Shown here piece after piece: positions 7,809 through 15,526 of a DNA stretch of 24,189 nt. Within the stretch, counting starts at the first letter, position 1; every line of letters begins with the position of its first letter. Made by a program: the position numbers and the translations under genes. The notes below the pieces were generated by a model, which did no database searches, had not been told where the DNA came from, and worked only from the letters and a program-made list of their open reading frames with translations. The stretch is from JACKBJ01 sp964549495 (lineage in GTDB: Bacteria; Chloroflexota; Anaerolineae; Epilineales; Epilineaceae), in NCBI GenBank assembly GCA_964549495.1, contig CAZJWJ010000083.1, positions 1 to 24,189 on the forward strand, read 5' to 3'.

Positions 7809-10800
7809 GAAGCAGGCTCCTCGCGCAGCTCGAAATGCCGGTGGGCCGCGTGCATCAGGCGCCGGTCGTGGGTGGCTGCCAGGATGCCGGCACCGCCCGC
7901 GGCCAGTTCGTGCAGCAGGCGAACCAGGGCCACCACCGCGGCCGCGTCCAGCCCGCGGGTGGGCTCGTCGAGCAGGATCAGGGCCGGCCGCGTGACGAGC
8001 ACCGCGCCGAGTGCAACCCGCTGGCGCTGCCCGGTGGATAGCGAGCGCGGATGCCGATCGGCCAGCTCCGCGATGCCCAGCCGCGCCAGCCATCGGTCTG
8101 GATCGTGCGGGTCTTCCGGTGCCAGCCCATGGGCCTCGAGGGTCAGCTCCAACTCGCCGCGCACCCGATCGGAAACCAGCAGCGCCGAAGGATCCTGGGG
8201 TAGGTAGCCCACCCGGCGGCAGATCTCCGGCACCGACCGGCCGGCGATGTCCTCCCCGGCGACCCGAACCTGACCGGCCAGCGGCGCGAGCAAGCCCACC
8301 GAGAGGCGCAGCAGGGTCGATTTCCCGACGCCGCTGGGCCCCGTGAGGGCCAGGATCTCCCCGGCTTGCAAGCGCAGGTTCAAGTCCTCGATCAAGGCCG
8401 ATGGACCCTCGACCTCGCCCTCCCGAACCGACTCCGGATGCGCGCCCGGACCCAGGGGGTAGCGAAAGGACAAGCCCTCGAGCTCGAGCACCGGCGCTCC
8501 GGGCGCCAGGGGCGGCGCCGGCGGCACCACCGGCTGGGGCAGGCTGGCCAGGAGCGCGCCGGCCGGCGCCTGGCGCGGCCGCTTGCCACCACCCGGCACG
8601 TGGACCATCCACTCGGCCTGCGCGGACACGCGCCGCAGGCGCTGCTCGCCGACCACCACCGTGCGCCGGCCGCCCGCGGTCAGGGCCGAGAGGCGGTCGA
8701 GGACCTCGGCGGCCAGGGCATCGTCCAGCTGCGAGGTCGGCTCGTCCAGCACCAGCACATCGGGCTCCAGGGCCAGGGCCGCCGCGATGGCCACCCGCTG
8801 GCGCTGCCCGCCCGAGAGGGTCTCCAGGCGCCGCTCGGCATAGCCCGACAGCCCCACCGCCTCCAGCGCGCCGTGAATGCGCGCTTCGATGCGCGCCGGC
8901 GGCAGGCCGCGATGGACAAGCGCGAAGGCCAGCTCGTCGGCCACCCGGTCGACCACGAAGCCGGCCTCCGGCTCGCCGTGGACGTAGCCCACCCGACCGC
9001 CAGGCATCGGCGCTGCGCCGTCGCCGACGCTCAGCCGGCCGGCGACTTCCCCGCCGGTCACCCAGGGCAGGATGCCGGCCATGGCCTGCATCAAGGTGGT
9101 CTTGCCCGCACCGCTGGGCCCGGCCACCAGGCTCAGCCGGCCGCCGGGCAGGTCCAGATCGACCCCCTCGAGCACCGCCGCCGCGGCGTCGGGATAGCGA
9201 TAGCCCCAGCTGTCGAAGCGGATGCCCGGCGCGGAGGTCGCGCTGGGCGGTGCGGTGGCCGTCGCGCCTGGGTTATGGGTCGCGACCCCCGGCCGGTCCG
9301 AGGCCGACCCTTCCCGCCGACGTTCTTCCGGCCGCTCCAGCCGGATTCCACCCGACCGTCGCGGGCCGCTACGCCCGCCCTCCTCCAGTCCCTGACGCTC
9401 GCGCCGCTCCGCCGGCAGCAGGGCCGGCAAGGCCGGCCCGAGCAAGGCGACGGCCAGCGCCGGGCCCAGCGCCGGCCAGTCCAGAGCCGGGAAGGGCGAC
9501 CAGGCCCAATCGGCGCGCGTGGCCGGGTGGATCAGGCGCAGCGCCAGGGGCAGCCAGGCAGCCAGGCAGACCAGGCTGTCGCGGCGGCGCCAGCGGGCGG
9601 CGCGCCAGGCGCTGCGCGGCTGCCGCCGGCCGGCCCGGGCTAGGGCCGCCAGGGTGGCCAGCCCGCCGAGGATCAGCAAGGCCGGGCCGGCCGGTCCCGG
9701 CAGCCAGCCCAGACCGGCGCCCAGCCAGCCGCCGGCCAGGAGGGCCAGGCCGGCAGTGAAGAGGGCCCGGTCACCGCGGCGGGCGGGGCTGCGGCCGGCC
9801 AGTCCGCGGGCGGCCAAGGTATCGGCCAGGTGCATCGAGCGCTCCAGGCCGCCGACCAAGAGCGGGATGGCCAGGGCCGGCCAGGCCCGCAGCGCCGCCA
9901 GGCGGCCCCGCTCGGCGCCGATGCCCCGGATGGCCCGCGCCTCGCGCAGGGCCTCCAGCTGTCGGCCCACCGAGGGCAGCCAGCTGAGGGCCACCGTCAG
10001 CGCCAGGCCCAGGGTGCCGAAGGCCCGCGGCACCAATTCGACCAACTGGCGGGCGCTCATGGCCTGCTGGAAGCAGATGAAGGCGGTGAGCATGGCGGTC
10101 AGGCCCAAGCCGGTCAGGGCGCCGTAGGCCAGGGCCTCGGCGGTGATCGCGCCGCCGACGATGGGCCAGGCCTCCGGCAGGCGGGCCAGCGGATAGGCGC
10201 CCTGATGTAGGGTCAGGCCGATGTAGGCGGCGGCCAGGCCGGCGGCGATGATGGCGAAGGCGCCGACGGGCAGGTCCAAGCGGTGGCCGCGATCCTCGGG
10301 ATCCTCGGCCAGCCGCCGCCGGATGGCCCAGAGGCCGATGCCGATGCCGGCCAGCACCAGCGGGTGGCGGCTGCTGGAGGCGATCACGGCCAGGGCCAGG
10401 GCCCAGATGAGCCAGGCGCGGGGGTGTAGGCCCATCGCGGCCTGGTGCGGGGCGCGGGATCGGTTCGGATCGAGCCTGGCCTCGAGTTCGGGTTCGACCT
10501 CGGGGGTCTCGCCGTCGACGTCCGATCCGACCTCGACCCGGGTCTCGACGGCCGTCGCTTCGAACTGTAGCCGCAAGGCCAAGCGTTGCAGGGCGTCCAG
10601 CACGGGCCGGCCGGCCAAGAGGATCAGGGCGAAGTTGCCGGCGGCGCGGAAGGCATCCCAGGGCAGCGAGGCCAGCAGGAAGGCCGCCAGGCCGCCGATG
10701 GCCGCCTCTTGTCCGGCGCCAACGCCCGGCCCCAAAAAGGTCCAGGCCCAGAGGTCGAGGATCAGGCCGTAGAGGATGCCCCAGAAGGCGCCGAAGAGCG

Positions 10801-11272
10801 CCAGGCCCCAGAGCTCGCGGCGCCCGTCTGCCGGAGCTCCACCCGCCGGTTCCGCGATCTCGCCGCGTCGCCGCGGCAGCATGCCGGCCGTCTGGCCCAC
10901 CCAGCCGGTGACCAGCATCTGGTAGGGCAGCCAAGGGCCCAGGCCGCCGGTGGCCAGGGCCGAGGCGGCCAGGCTCATCGCGCCGGTGAGGAAGCCCAGG
11001 CGCGGTCCGAAGGCGCGGCCGGCCAGGATGACCAGGGCGAAGACCGGGCTGAAGCCGCCCGGCCCCGGAAGGGCCACCTCGACCAGGCGCAAGAGGCTGT
11101 TGGCGGCGATCAGCAGCCCCAGCGCCGCCACCGCCCGCGGCCCCAGGCCCCTCGCGGCGGCGTCGAAGAGCAGGGCGGCCACGCTGGCCAGCACCAAGAG
11201 GCCCAGGATGCCGGCGGTGGCCGGGCCGGCGGTCGTGGCCAGCGTGGCGCCGGACCCGGTTCCGGCGGCCAA
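7805..11272 (-). CDS. Single-chain ECF transporter: S + T components and two ATPases fused (cobalamin importer, inferred)
   Basis: At least 1155 residues (numbering from the TTG at 11272). Residues 20-235 form an S component with ALPGPGGFSPVFALVILAG and TGGLGPWLPYQMLVTGWVG, as in CbrT-like cobalamin S proteins. Residues ~280-615 form an EcfT/CbiQ-type T component with coupling motifs EARAIRG (444-450) and AARG (487-490). ABC domain 1 (~683-895) has Walker A GPSGAGKTT (K724), signature LSGGQ (819-823) and Walker B VLVLDEP. ABC domain 2 (~928-1150) has GPSGVGKST (K984), LSTGQ (1078-1082), LILLDEP and ATHD (H1135). Domain 1 lacks the Q-loop Gln (G766) and H-loop His (Q877). The frame stays open upstream of 11272 to about 11455 and encodes another membrane helix (LPLAATALGLVAFAWPLWLAF region), so the true start is probably upstream. 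No ATG, GTG or TTG was found there, but a CTG at 11455 overlaps the stop of the previous gene. Substrate cobalamin is inferred from the upstream riboswitch and partner genes. Confidence 0.85.
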   Translation of the reverse strand: MAAGTGSGATLATTAGPATAGILGLLVLASVAALLFDAAARGLGPRAVAALGLLIAANSLLRLVEVALPGPGGFSPVFALVILAGRAFGPRLGFLTGAMSLAASALATGGLGPWLPYQMLVTGWVGQTAGMLPRRRGEIAEPAGGAPADGRRELWGLALFGAFWGILYGLILDLWAWTFLGPGVGAGQEAAIGGLAAFLLASLPWDAFRAAGNFALILLAGRPVLDALQRLALRLQFEATAVETRVEVGSDVDGETPEVEPELEARLDPNRSRAPHQAAMGLHPRAWLIWALALAVIASSSRHPLVLAGIGIGLWAIRRRLAEDPEDRGHRLDLPVGAFAIIAAGLAAAYIGLTLHQGAYPLARLPEAWPIVGGAITAEALAYGALTGLGLTAMLTAFICFQQAMSARQLVELVPRAFGTLGLALTVALSWLPSVGRQLEALREARAIRGIGAERGRLAALRAWPALAIPLLVGGLERSMHLADTLAARGLAGRSPARRGDRALFTAGLALLAGGWLGAGLGWLPGPAGPALLILGGLATLAALARAGRRQPRSAWRAARWRRRDSLVCLAAWLPLALRLIHPATRADWAWSPFPALDWPALGPALAVALLGPALPALLPAERRERQGLEEGGRSGPRRSGGIRLERPEERRREGSASDRPGVATHNPGATATAPPSATSAPGIRFDSWGYRYPDAAAAVLEGVDLDLPGGRLSLVAGPSGAGKTTLMQAMAGILPWVTGGEVAGRLSVGDGAAPMPGGRVGYVHGEPEAGFVVDRVADELAFALVHRGLPPARIEARIHGALEAVGLSGYAERRLETLSGGQRQRVAIAAALALEPDVLVLDEPTSQLDDALAAEVLDRLSALTAGGRRTVVVGEQRLRRVSAQAEWMVHVPGGGKRPRQAPAGALLASLPQPVVPPAPPLAPGAPVLELEGLSFRYPLGPGAHPESVREGEVEGPSALIEDLNLRLQAGEILALTGPSGVGKSTLLRLSVGLLAPLAGQVRVAGEDIAGRSVPEICRRVGYLPQDPSALLVSDRVRGELELTLEAHGLAPEDPHDPDRWLARLGIAELADRHPRSLSTGQRQRVALGAVLVTRPALILLDEPTRGLDAAAVVALVRLLHELAAGGAGILAATHDRRLMHAAHRHFELREEPAS

Positions 11273-11451
11273 GTCCAGCCAATGCGGCGCGAAGGCCAGC
11301 CACAGCGGCCAGGCGAAGGCGACGAGGCCCAGGGCCGTGGCCGCCAGCGGCAGGGCCCGGTCGAGGACCCGATCCAGGCCGAGATCGAGGGCGCGGGCGA
11401 GCCGGCCGCGGCCGGCGCCCGCGCCGACCCGCGGCCGAGGCGCCGGCCCGG

Positions 11452-12639
11452 TCAGCGCCGGCGTCCGGAGAGGGCGATGCCCGCCAGGCCCAGGAAGATC
11501 AGGCCGAAGAGTAGGTAGCCGGCCATCGTGCGGGCGTCGGGCGGGCTGGGCGCAGCGGCGGAAGGGCCGGCGGGGGCGGGATCGTCGGAGCCGCCGAGCG
11601 ACGGGTTCGGGCGACCGTCGCTGCTCGATGCGCCACCTGCGTCCCGGGCGCCGGCGGCCTCGTCCGTGCGCCCGGACCGCGATTTGCCGGCGTCCTCGGC
11701 ACCTTGGGCATCCCGGCCGGCCGGCGCCATCGCGACCGAATCCGCGCCATCCGCCGCGCCCGGATCGTCACCGGACCCGCCCGAGGATGCCGCGCCGGCC
11801 TCCGAAGTCCCAAGCCCCGACTCGCCGCGATCGGACCGGTCGCTGCCGGCCGCCTCACCCGCCGTCCCGGAGGCTCGGTCGGAGTCCTCCGAGGTCGACG
11901 CGGGGTCATCCTCCGGAGTCGGGCCGCCGCCCGGCGATCCGGCGCCCCGCGTCGAGGGGCTGCTGACGCCGGTGGAGCGAAGCGTGGCTCGAGGCTCACG
12001 GCCCGAGCCTGCGGGGGTGGTCGGTGTCGGTCCGGCGGCGGACGTCGCGCCGAGGCGGGTGGGCCGCGCGGTGGCGTGGGGCGGGGTCGAGGTCGGAGAC
12101 GGCCGGCCGGCATCGGAGGCGGTGCAGATCTGCTCGAAGCTGCGCAAAGGCGGGCGGGCGCCGGCCACCACGCTGCCCGGGCCCCAGGCCCAGCCGTCGA
12201 CGTCGCCGTGGCGGATGCGGCGGGAGGAGGGGCCCAGCAGGCCGTAGTTCCAGTCACCATCCTCCAGCTGGTGGTAGGCCCAGTAGCGGCAGTCGCCGGC
12301 CAGGTTCTTACAGTGGCACCAGCAGGCCTCGGCCGGGTAGTCGCAGCCGGTCTGGTCGATGCGGCAGACCATGCTGCCCAGGAGGTTCTGCTGCTGGACC
12401 AGATCCACGCCGCTGGCTTGCAGGAGCTCCAGGCCGCTGATCTCCGGTGCGCCGAGGTCGACGCAGAAGGTGTGCAGCTCGCCTTGGCCGTCGAGGATGA
12501 CAAGGCCGGCCCGCGGCGACTCGGGCTGGGCGCCGACGCCGGCGCCGACCGCCAGGCCGAAGAGGCCGGCCAGCAGCAGGCCGGCCAGCCCGGCGCGGGG
12601 CCGGAGGCGGTGGGGTCGGGACAGGGTGGCGGATGGCAT
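11452..12639 (-). CDS. Membrane-tethered DUF4430 protein with long disordered stalk
   Basis: 395 residues. A signal peptide (AGLAGLLLAGLFGLAVGAG) is followed by a DUF4430 domain (~43-155), the fold of the beta domain of intrinsic factor/transcobalamin. Diagnostic parts are ISGLELLQASGVDLV, a six-Cys segment (C92, C99, C106, C108, C110, C117), CRYWAYHQLEDGDWNY and VDGWAWG. Residues ~175-365 are Ser/Gly/Asp/Pro/Thr-rich and low-complexity, probably an extended stalk. Residues ~372-391 form a single membrane helix (YLLFGLIFLGLAGIAL) followed by SGRRR, so the domain should face outside and be anchored at the membrane. It starts 11 nt after the intrinsic-factor-like gene; no clear ribosome site is seen, consistent with coupled translation. 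The proposed role is to receive or hold cobalamin near the ECF transporter. That is inferred, not shown by sequence. Confidence 0.8.
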   Translation of the reverse strand: MPSATLSRPHRLRPRAGLAGLLLAGLFGLAVGAGVGAQPESPRAGLVILDGQGELHTFCVDLGAPEISGLELLQASGVDLVQQQNLLGSMVCRIDQTGCDYPAEACWCHCKNLAGDCRYWAYHQLEDGDWNYGLLGPSSRRIRHGDVDGWAWGPGSVVAGARPPLRSFEQICTASDAGRPSPTSTPPHATARPTRLGATSAAGPTPTTPAGSGREPRATLRSTGVSSPSTRGAGSPGGGPTPEDDPASTSEDSDRASGTAGEAAGSDRSDRGESGLGTSEAGAASSGGSGDDPGAADGADSVAMAPAGRDAQGAEDAGKSRSGRTDEAAGARDAGGASSSDGRPNPSLGGSDDPAPAGPSAAAPSPPDARTMAGYLLFGLIFLGLAGIALSGRRR

Positions 12640-12650
12640 GGAGGGGTGGA

Positions 12651-14828
12651 TCAGAAGTCGCGGAGGAGGAATGGAAGGAGGATGGGGGTGGGGCCGGTGG
12701 GGGCCGGCTGGCCGAAGATGGGGAGGGGCTGGCCGGACAGGCCCAGCACGGCGTAGGCCGTGTACTCGACTCGGAGATCATCTTCGCCGGGCGGGAAACT
12801 GCCATCGGGCTGCAGCACATTCAGCACGGCGTCACGGCCCGTCTCGAAGCCGAGCGTGCCCGACACCGGGCGCATCCAGCCCGCTCCGTCGATTTTCTGG
12901 CCCATGGCCTGTAGACCGAGTAGGGCGATGCTGCTTACGACGGCGAGGCCGTCGGCCTCGCCTTCCTTCCAGTAGCCCTCGCCCTGGATCCGCAAGAGGT
13001 ATTGAATCCCTGTCCGTACCACGGGATCATCCGCGGTCAGGCCACCGGCTGCCAAGGCCTGGAGCACCATTCCGGTGTCAAGTGGATCGCCCCATCCAGT
13101 CTCGGGATCTGCACTGGCGAGGGTGGCCGAGATGGCTTGATCCGGGATCTCGACTTCGCTGGCCGCGAGCGTGAGAATGCCGAGCGCCTGGTCGAGCGGC
13201 TCTCCTTCACCAAAGCGACCGCTCGCCGTGTCGTAGTCGGACAGCACGCGCTGGGACATGTCCGCGCCCGGAAAGGTGCGCGGGTCACCGCCGGTGGCGG
13301 CATAGGCCAGCGCAAGCCAACCGTCGTGGTTCACGTCCGGCTCGTCAGGTAGCCACGAGACGATCTCCTCCCGCAGCGTCCGACCCTCACTCGAACGTGG
13401 GTTGGCATCGCGACCGGTCGCGGCCAATGCCATCGCCACCACGTACTCGTTGCCCCCGAAGCCACCATCCGGCTCCTGCTGGGTCAGCAGCCAGTCGGCC
13501 CCGCGCAAGGCCGCGACGCGGTATCCACTGATGGGCAGACCTCGGCCGGTGAGGCCCGGCACCGATTGCAGGGTGCCGAGCAGATCGGGGACGTCGGAGG
13601 GCTCGTCTCCGAACTGGAGCCGGCCGTCGGGCTGCTGGGTTTCGGTCAAGACTTCCAGAGCCGAGGGGTAGTGGAAGTTGCCGGTCCAGCGCCTGTCGCT
13701 GGGGTCGAGGCCCAGTGAGAAAAGGGCCTGCAGGGCCAGGCCGGTGGCGTTGAGGTTGGCCGGCCCGTCCGGCGAGTCGTGGGCGAAGCCTTCCCACACG
13801 CGCATGCTGGCGAGCCATTCGAGCGCGTTGTCGATGTCCGGATGCTCGGCGTCGAGACCGGCGGCCGCCAGCGCCTGCAAGGCCATGGCGCTGCTGTCGA
13901 CGTCGGGGGTCTCTGCGGCGGGGATGCCGCCCCAGCCGCCGGCGGGGCTGGTGGCGCCCAGGAGGGCGTCGCGAGCGGTGTCGGGAATGGTCTCGCCGGC
14001 GGCGGCGAGGCCCAGGATGCACCAGCTCTGGTCCCAGATGGTGGGACCGTACCAGCCGCTGCCGGCGTCGTAGCGGGCCTGGACCTGGGCGACCAGGTTG
14101 ACGCCGCCGACGTCCCGGGGGTCGAGGTTGGCGGCCACCGCGCCGGCCAGGGCCTTGCCGGCGGCCGCGGCGCTGGTCTCGGCGTATCCGCCGGCGGCAC
14201 CGGCCAGGTAGTCGACCAGGCTGCGGTCGCCCTCGGAGCGGATGGCCTCTAGCGGGATGCCGGCGCTGCGGGCGGCGAAGATGGCCTCGGCGGTAAAGCC
14301 GACGTGGTCGGCCAGGCCGCCGGAGGGTTCTTGGAAGCCGAGCAGCCATCGAGTGGCCAGGAGGCTGGCGCGGAGGTTGGCCGGCGCGGGGGCGGGAGCG
14401 GGCCGGCCCCAGACCCAGCCGTGGACCTGGCCGGGCGCGAGAGGCTGGTCGCCGGCGCCGACCTCGGCGGCTTGCCAGTCGCCATCCGGCTGGCCGAGGT
14501 GGAAGCCCCAGAAGCGACAGTCCTCGCCGCTCTGGCAGGCGCAGAAGCAGTTGTCGGCCGGGCAGCCGATGCCCTCGATGCTGCATACGGCGCCGCCGGA
14601 GAGCTCCAGGTCGAGTCCGCTGGCTTCCAGGGCCGAGAGGCCGGTGGTGCCGCTGACGACGGGGACGCGAGCGACCTGCATGCGGCCATCGCCCAGGTCG
14701 ACGACGATGTCGGCGTGGCCGGCGGGGGCTTGCCCGCGGGCGGTCGGGGTGGCCAGGCCGGCCAGGAGAGATAGGCAGAGGGCCAGGCTGAGCGCGGCCA
14801 GGGCGGCGGCGCGGGATCGGCGGTTCAT
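12651..14828 (-). CDS. Secreted intrinsic-factor-like protein: DUF4430 plus alpha/alpha-toroid repeats (B12 capture, inferred)
   Basis: 725 residues. A signal peptide (LAALSLALCLSLLAGLATPTARG) precedes a DUF4430 domain (~38-142) with SALEASGLDLEL, six Cys (82, 89, 94, 96, 98, 104), CRFWGFHLGQPDGDW and VHGWVWG. From ~150 to ~705 there are repeated helical units of the prenyltransferase/terpene-cyclase toroid type, such as LLGFQEPSGGLADHVGFTAE, DSSAMALQALAAAGLD, WLLTQQEPDGGFGG and DTGMVLQALAAGGL. Animal intrinsic factor and transcobalamin combine the same two folds, in the opposite order. The C-terminus is a short Pro/Thr linker and the tail ILLPFLLRDF. The ATG at 14828 is preferred over the one at 14834 because GAGGGG then lies 6 nt upstream. 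It is first in the operon, behind a B12 riboswitch. Cobalamin binding is inferred; other toroid proteins bind other ligands. Confidence 0.85.
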   Translation of the reverse strand: MNRRSRAAALAALSLALCLSLLAGLATPTARGQAPAGHADIVVDLGDGRMQVARVPVVSGTTGLSALEASGLDLELSGGAVCSIEGIGCPADNCFCACQSGEDCRFWGFHLGQPDGDWQAAEVGAGDQPLAPGQVHGWVWGRPAPAPAPANLRASLLATRWLLGFQEPSGGLADHVGFTAEAIFAARSAGIPLEAIRSEGDRSLVDYLAGAAGGYAETSAAAAGKALAGAVAANLDPRDVGGVNLVAQVQARYDAGSGWYGPTIWDQSWCILGLAAAGETIPDTARDALLGATSPAGGWGGIPAAETPDVDSSAMALQALAAAGLDAEHPDIDNALEWLASMRVWEGFAHDSPDGPANLNATGLALQALFSLGLDPSDRRWTGNFHYPSALEVLTETQQPDGRLQFGDEPSDVPDLLGTLQSVPGLTGRGLPISGYRVAALRGADWLLTQQEPDGGFGGNEYVVAMALAATGRDANPRSSEGRTLREEIVSWLPDEPDVNHDGWLALAYAATGGDPRTFPGADMSQRVLSDYDTASGRFGEGEPLDQALGILTLAASEVEIPDQAISATLASADPETGWGDPLDTGMVLQALAAGGLTADDPVVRTGIQYLLRIQGEGYWKEGEADGLAVVSSIALLGLQAMGQKIDGAGWMRPVSGTLGFETGRDAVLNVLQPDGSFPPGEDDLRVEYTAYAVLGLSGQPLPIFGQPAPTGPTPILLPFLLRDF

Positions 14829-14922
14829 CGGCATCCCCTCGGTGGCGTGGCCGCTTCGCGTGGCGGCCGGCGCGTGGGGGCGCGCGAGCTCCCGTCGAAC
14901 GGGGGGCGCGCGGCCCGTAACG

Positions 14923-14962
14923 AAAAAAGACCCTGCGCTCACGATGGAGGGGGTGCAGGGTC
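14923..14962 (-). terminator. Intrinsic terminator of the cobalamin riboswitch leader
   Basis: On the minus strand, GACCCTGC and GCAGGGTC form a perfect 8-bp stem around an 18-nt loop, directly followed by TTTTTT. It sits between the B12 riboswitch and the first gene, about 95 nt before the start codon. This fits a switch that stops transcription when B12 is bound. A GGGTC at the 3' end of the aptamer (15077-15081) could pair with GACCC as an antiterminator; this pairing is a guess. Confidence 0.8.
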
Positions 14963-15065
14963 CGCGAGGGACGCGTGCGCCCAGAGCCCCATTCGCGAGG
15001 GCTGCGGGGCTCGGACCGCGGAGGCGGCGAGCCCGCTTCGGACGATCGACCCGGGCGGGGTGTCG

Positions 15066-15235
15066 GGCTTCTTCCTGACCCGCGGCTGGTCTCCGCGGGG
15101 CCTCGCGCGCCATATCGATTCAGCGTGGCGGCGGGGCGGGTGGTGGAAGTCACCGTTGCGCGTCAGCGCCGGTTTCTCACCGGCTTCCCCCCTTGGGCGG
15201 CTCCGTGGCCAGGCAGTGAGCCGCACTCGGGTCGT
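15066..15235 (-). ncRNA. Cobalamin (B12) riboswitch
   Basis: Read on the minus strand, the conserved core is clear: GCCGGTGAGAAACCGG followed by CGCTGACGCGCAACGGTGA (15151-15188 region), then further down CGCTGAATC and the B12 box GCGGAGACCAGC (15085-15096) followed by CCGCGGGTCAGG. These match the well-known order of conserved blocks of the adenosylcobalamin aptamer. It is transcribed from the promoter at 15253-15281 and is followed by an intrinsic terminator, so it should turn off the downstream capture/import operon when B12 is plentiful. Exact ends are approximate. Confidence 0.93.
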
Positions 15236-15252
15236 CGAATTGTCGTCTCGTC

Positions 15253-15281
15253 ATCATATCGCTGCGTGGGGTGGCTGTAAA
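15253..15281 (-). promoter_or_regulatory. Sigma70-type promoter for the B12 riboswitch operon
   Basis: On the minus strand TTTACA and TATGAT are separated by exactly 17 bp. Transcription would start near 15246, a few bases before the riboswitch. It is the best promoter match in the window. Confidence 0.75.
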
Positions 15282-15342
15282 GCCCGAGGGCGTGAAAATG
15301 AGCGAGAGCGGCGCCATGGCGGGCTTTGGGGCTGTTGGGACC

Positions 15343-15371
15343 TTGCTCGGGCGGGGTATTCATGTTAGCCT
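15343..15371 (+). promoter_or_regulatory. Possible promoter for the subtilisin-like protease gene
   Basis: TTGCTC and TAGCCT with 17-bp spacing, about 155 nt before the protease start. The match is modest, and the long leader up to 15526 shows no structure I recognise. Confidence 0.25.
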
Positions 15372-15526
15372 TCGCTTCCGTCTGTCACACCGTGAGGGCC
15401 CGTATCGTTAATGATGGCTGCCCGAGCGGGGACCGACGGTGGAGATACGAGAACCCGTGGGGTGTCGGCCTCGAGCCGTCGCCCCCTGTAGTCAAGAATC
15501 GTTCTGATCACGGAGGAAAGACGCGA

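Noticed and set aside
9771..11303. 510-residue minus-strand ORF in another frame over the ECF gene
   Set aside because: Arg/Pro/Gly-rich without motifs; the S and T domain motifs are in the other frame.
14242..15113. N-terminal extension of the intrinsic-factor-like ORF to 15113 and plus-strand ORFs over the riboswitch
   Set aside because: The extension runs through the riboswitch aptamer and terminator; the ATG at 14828 has a ribosome site and signal peptide.
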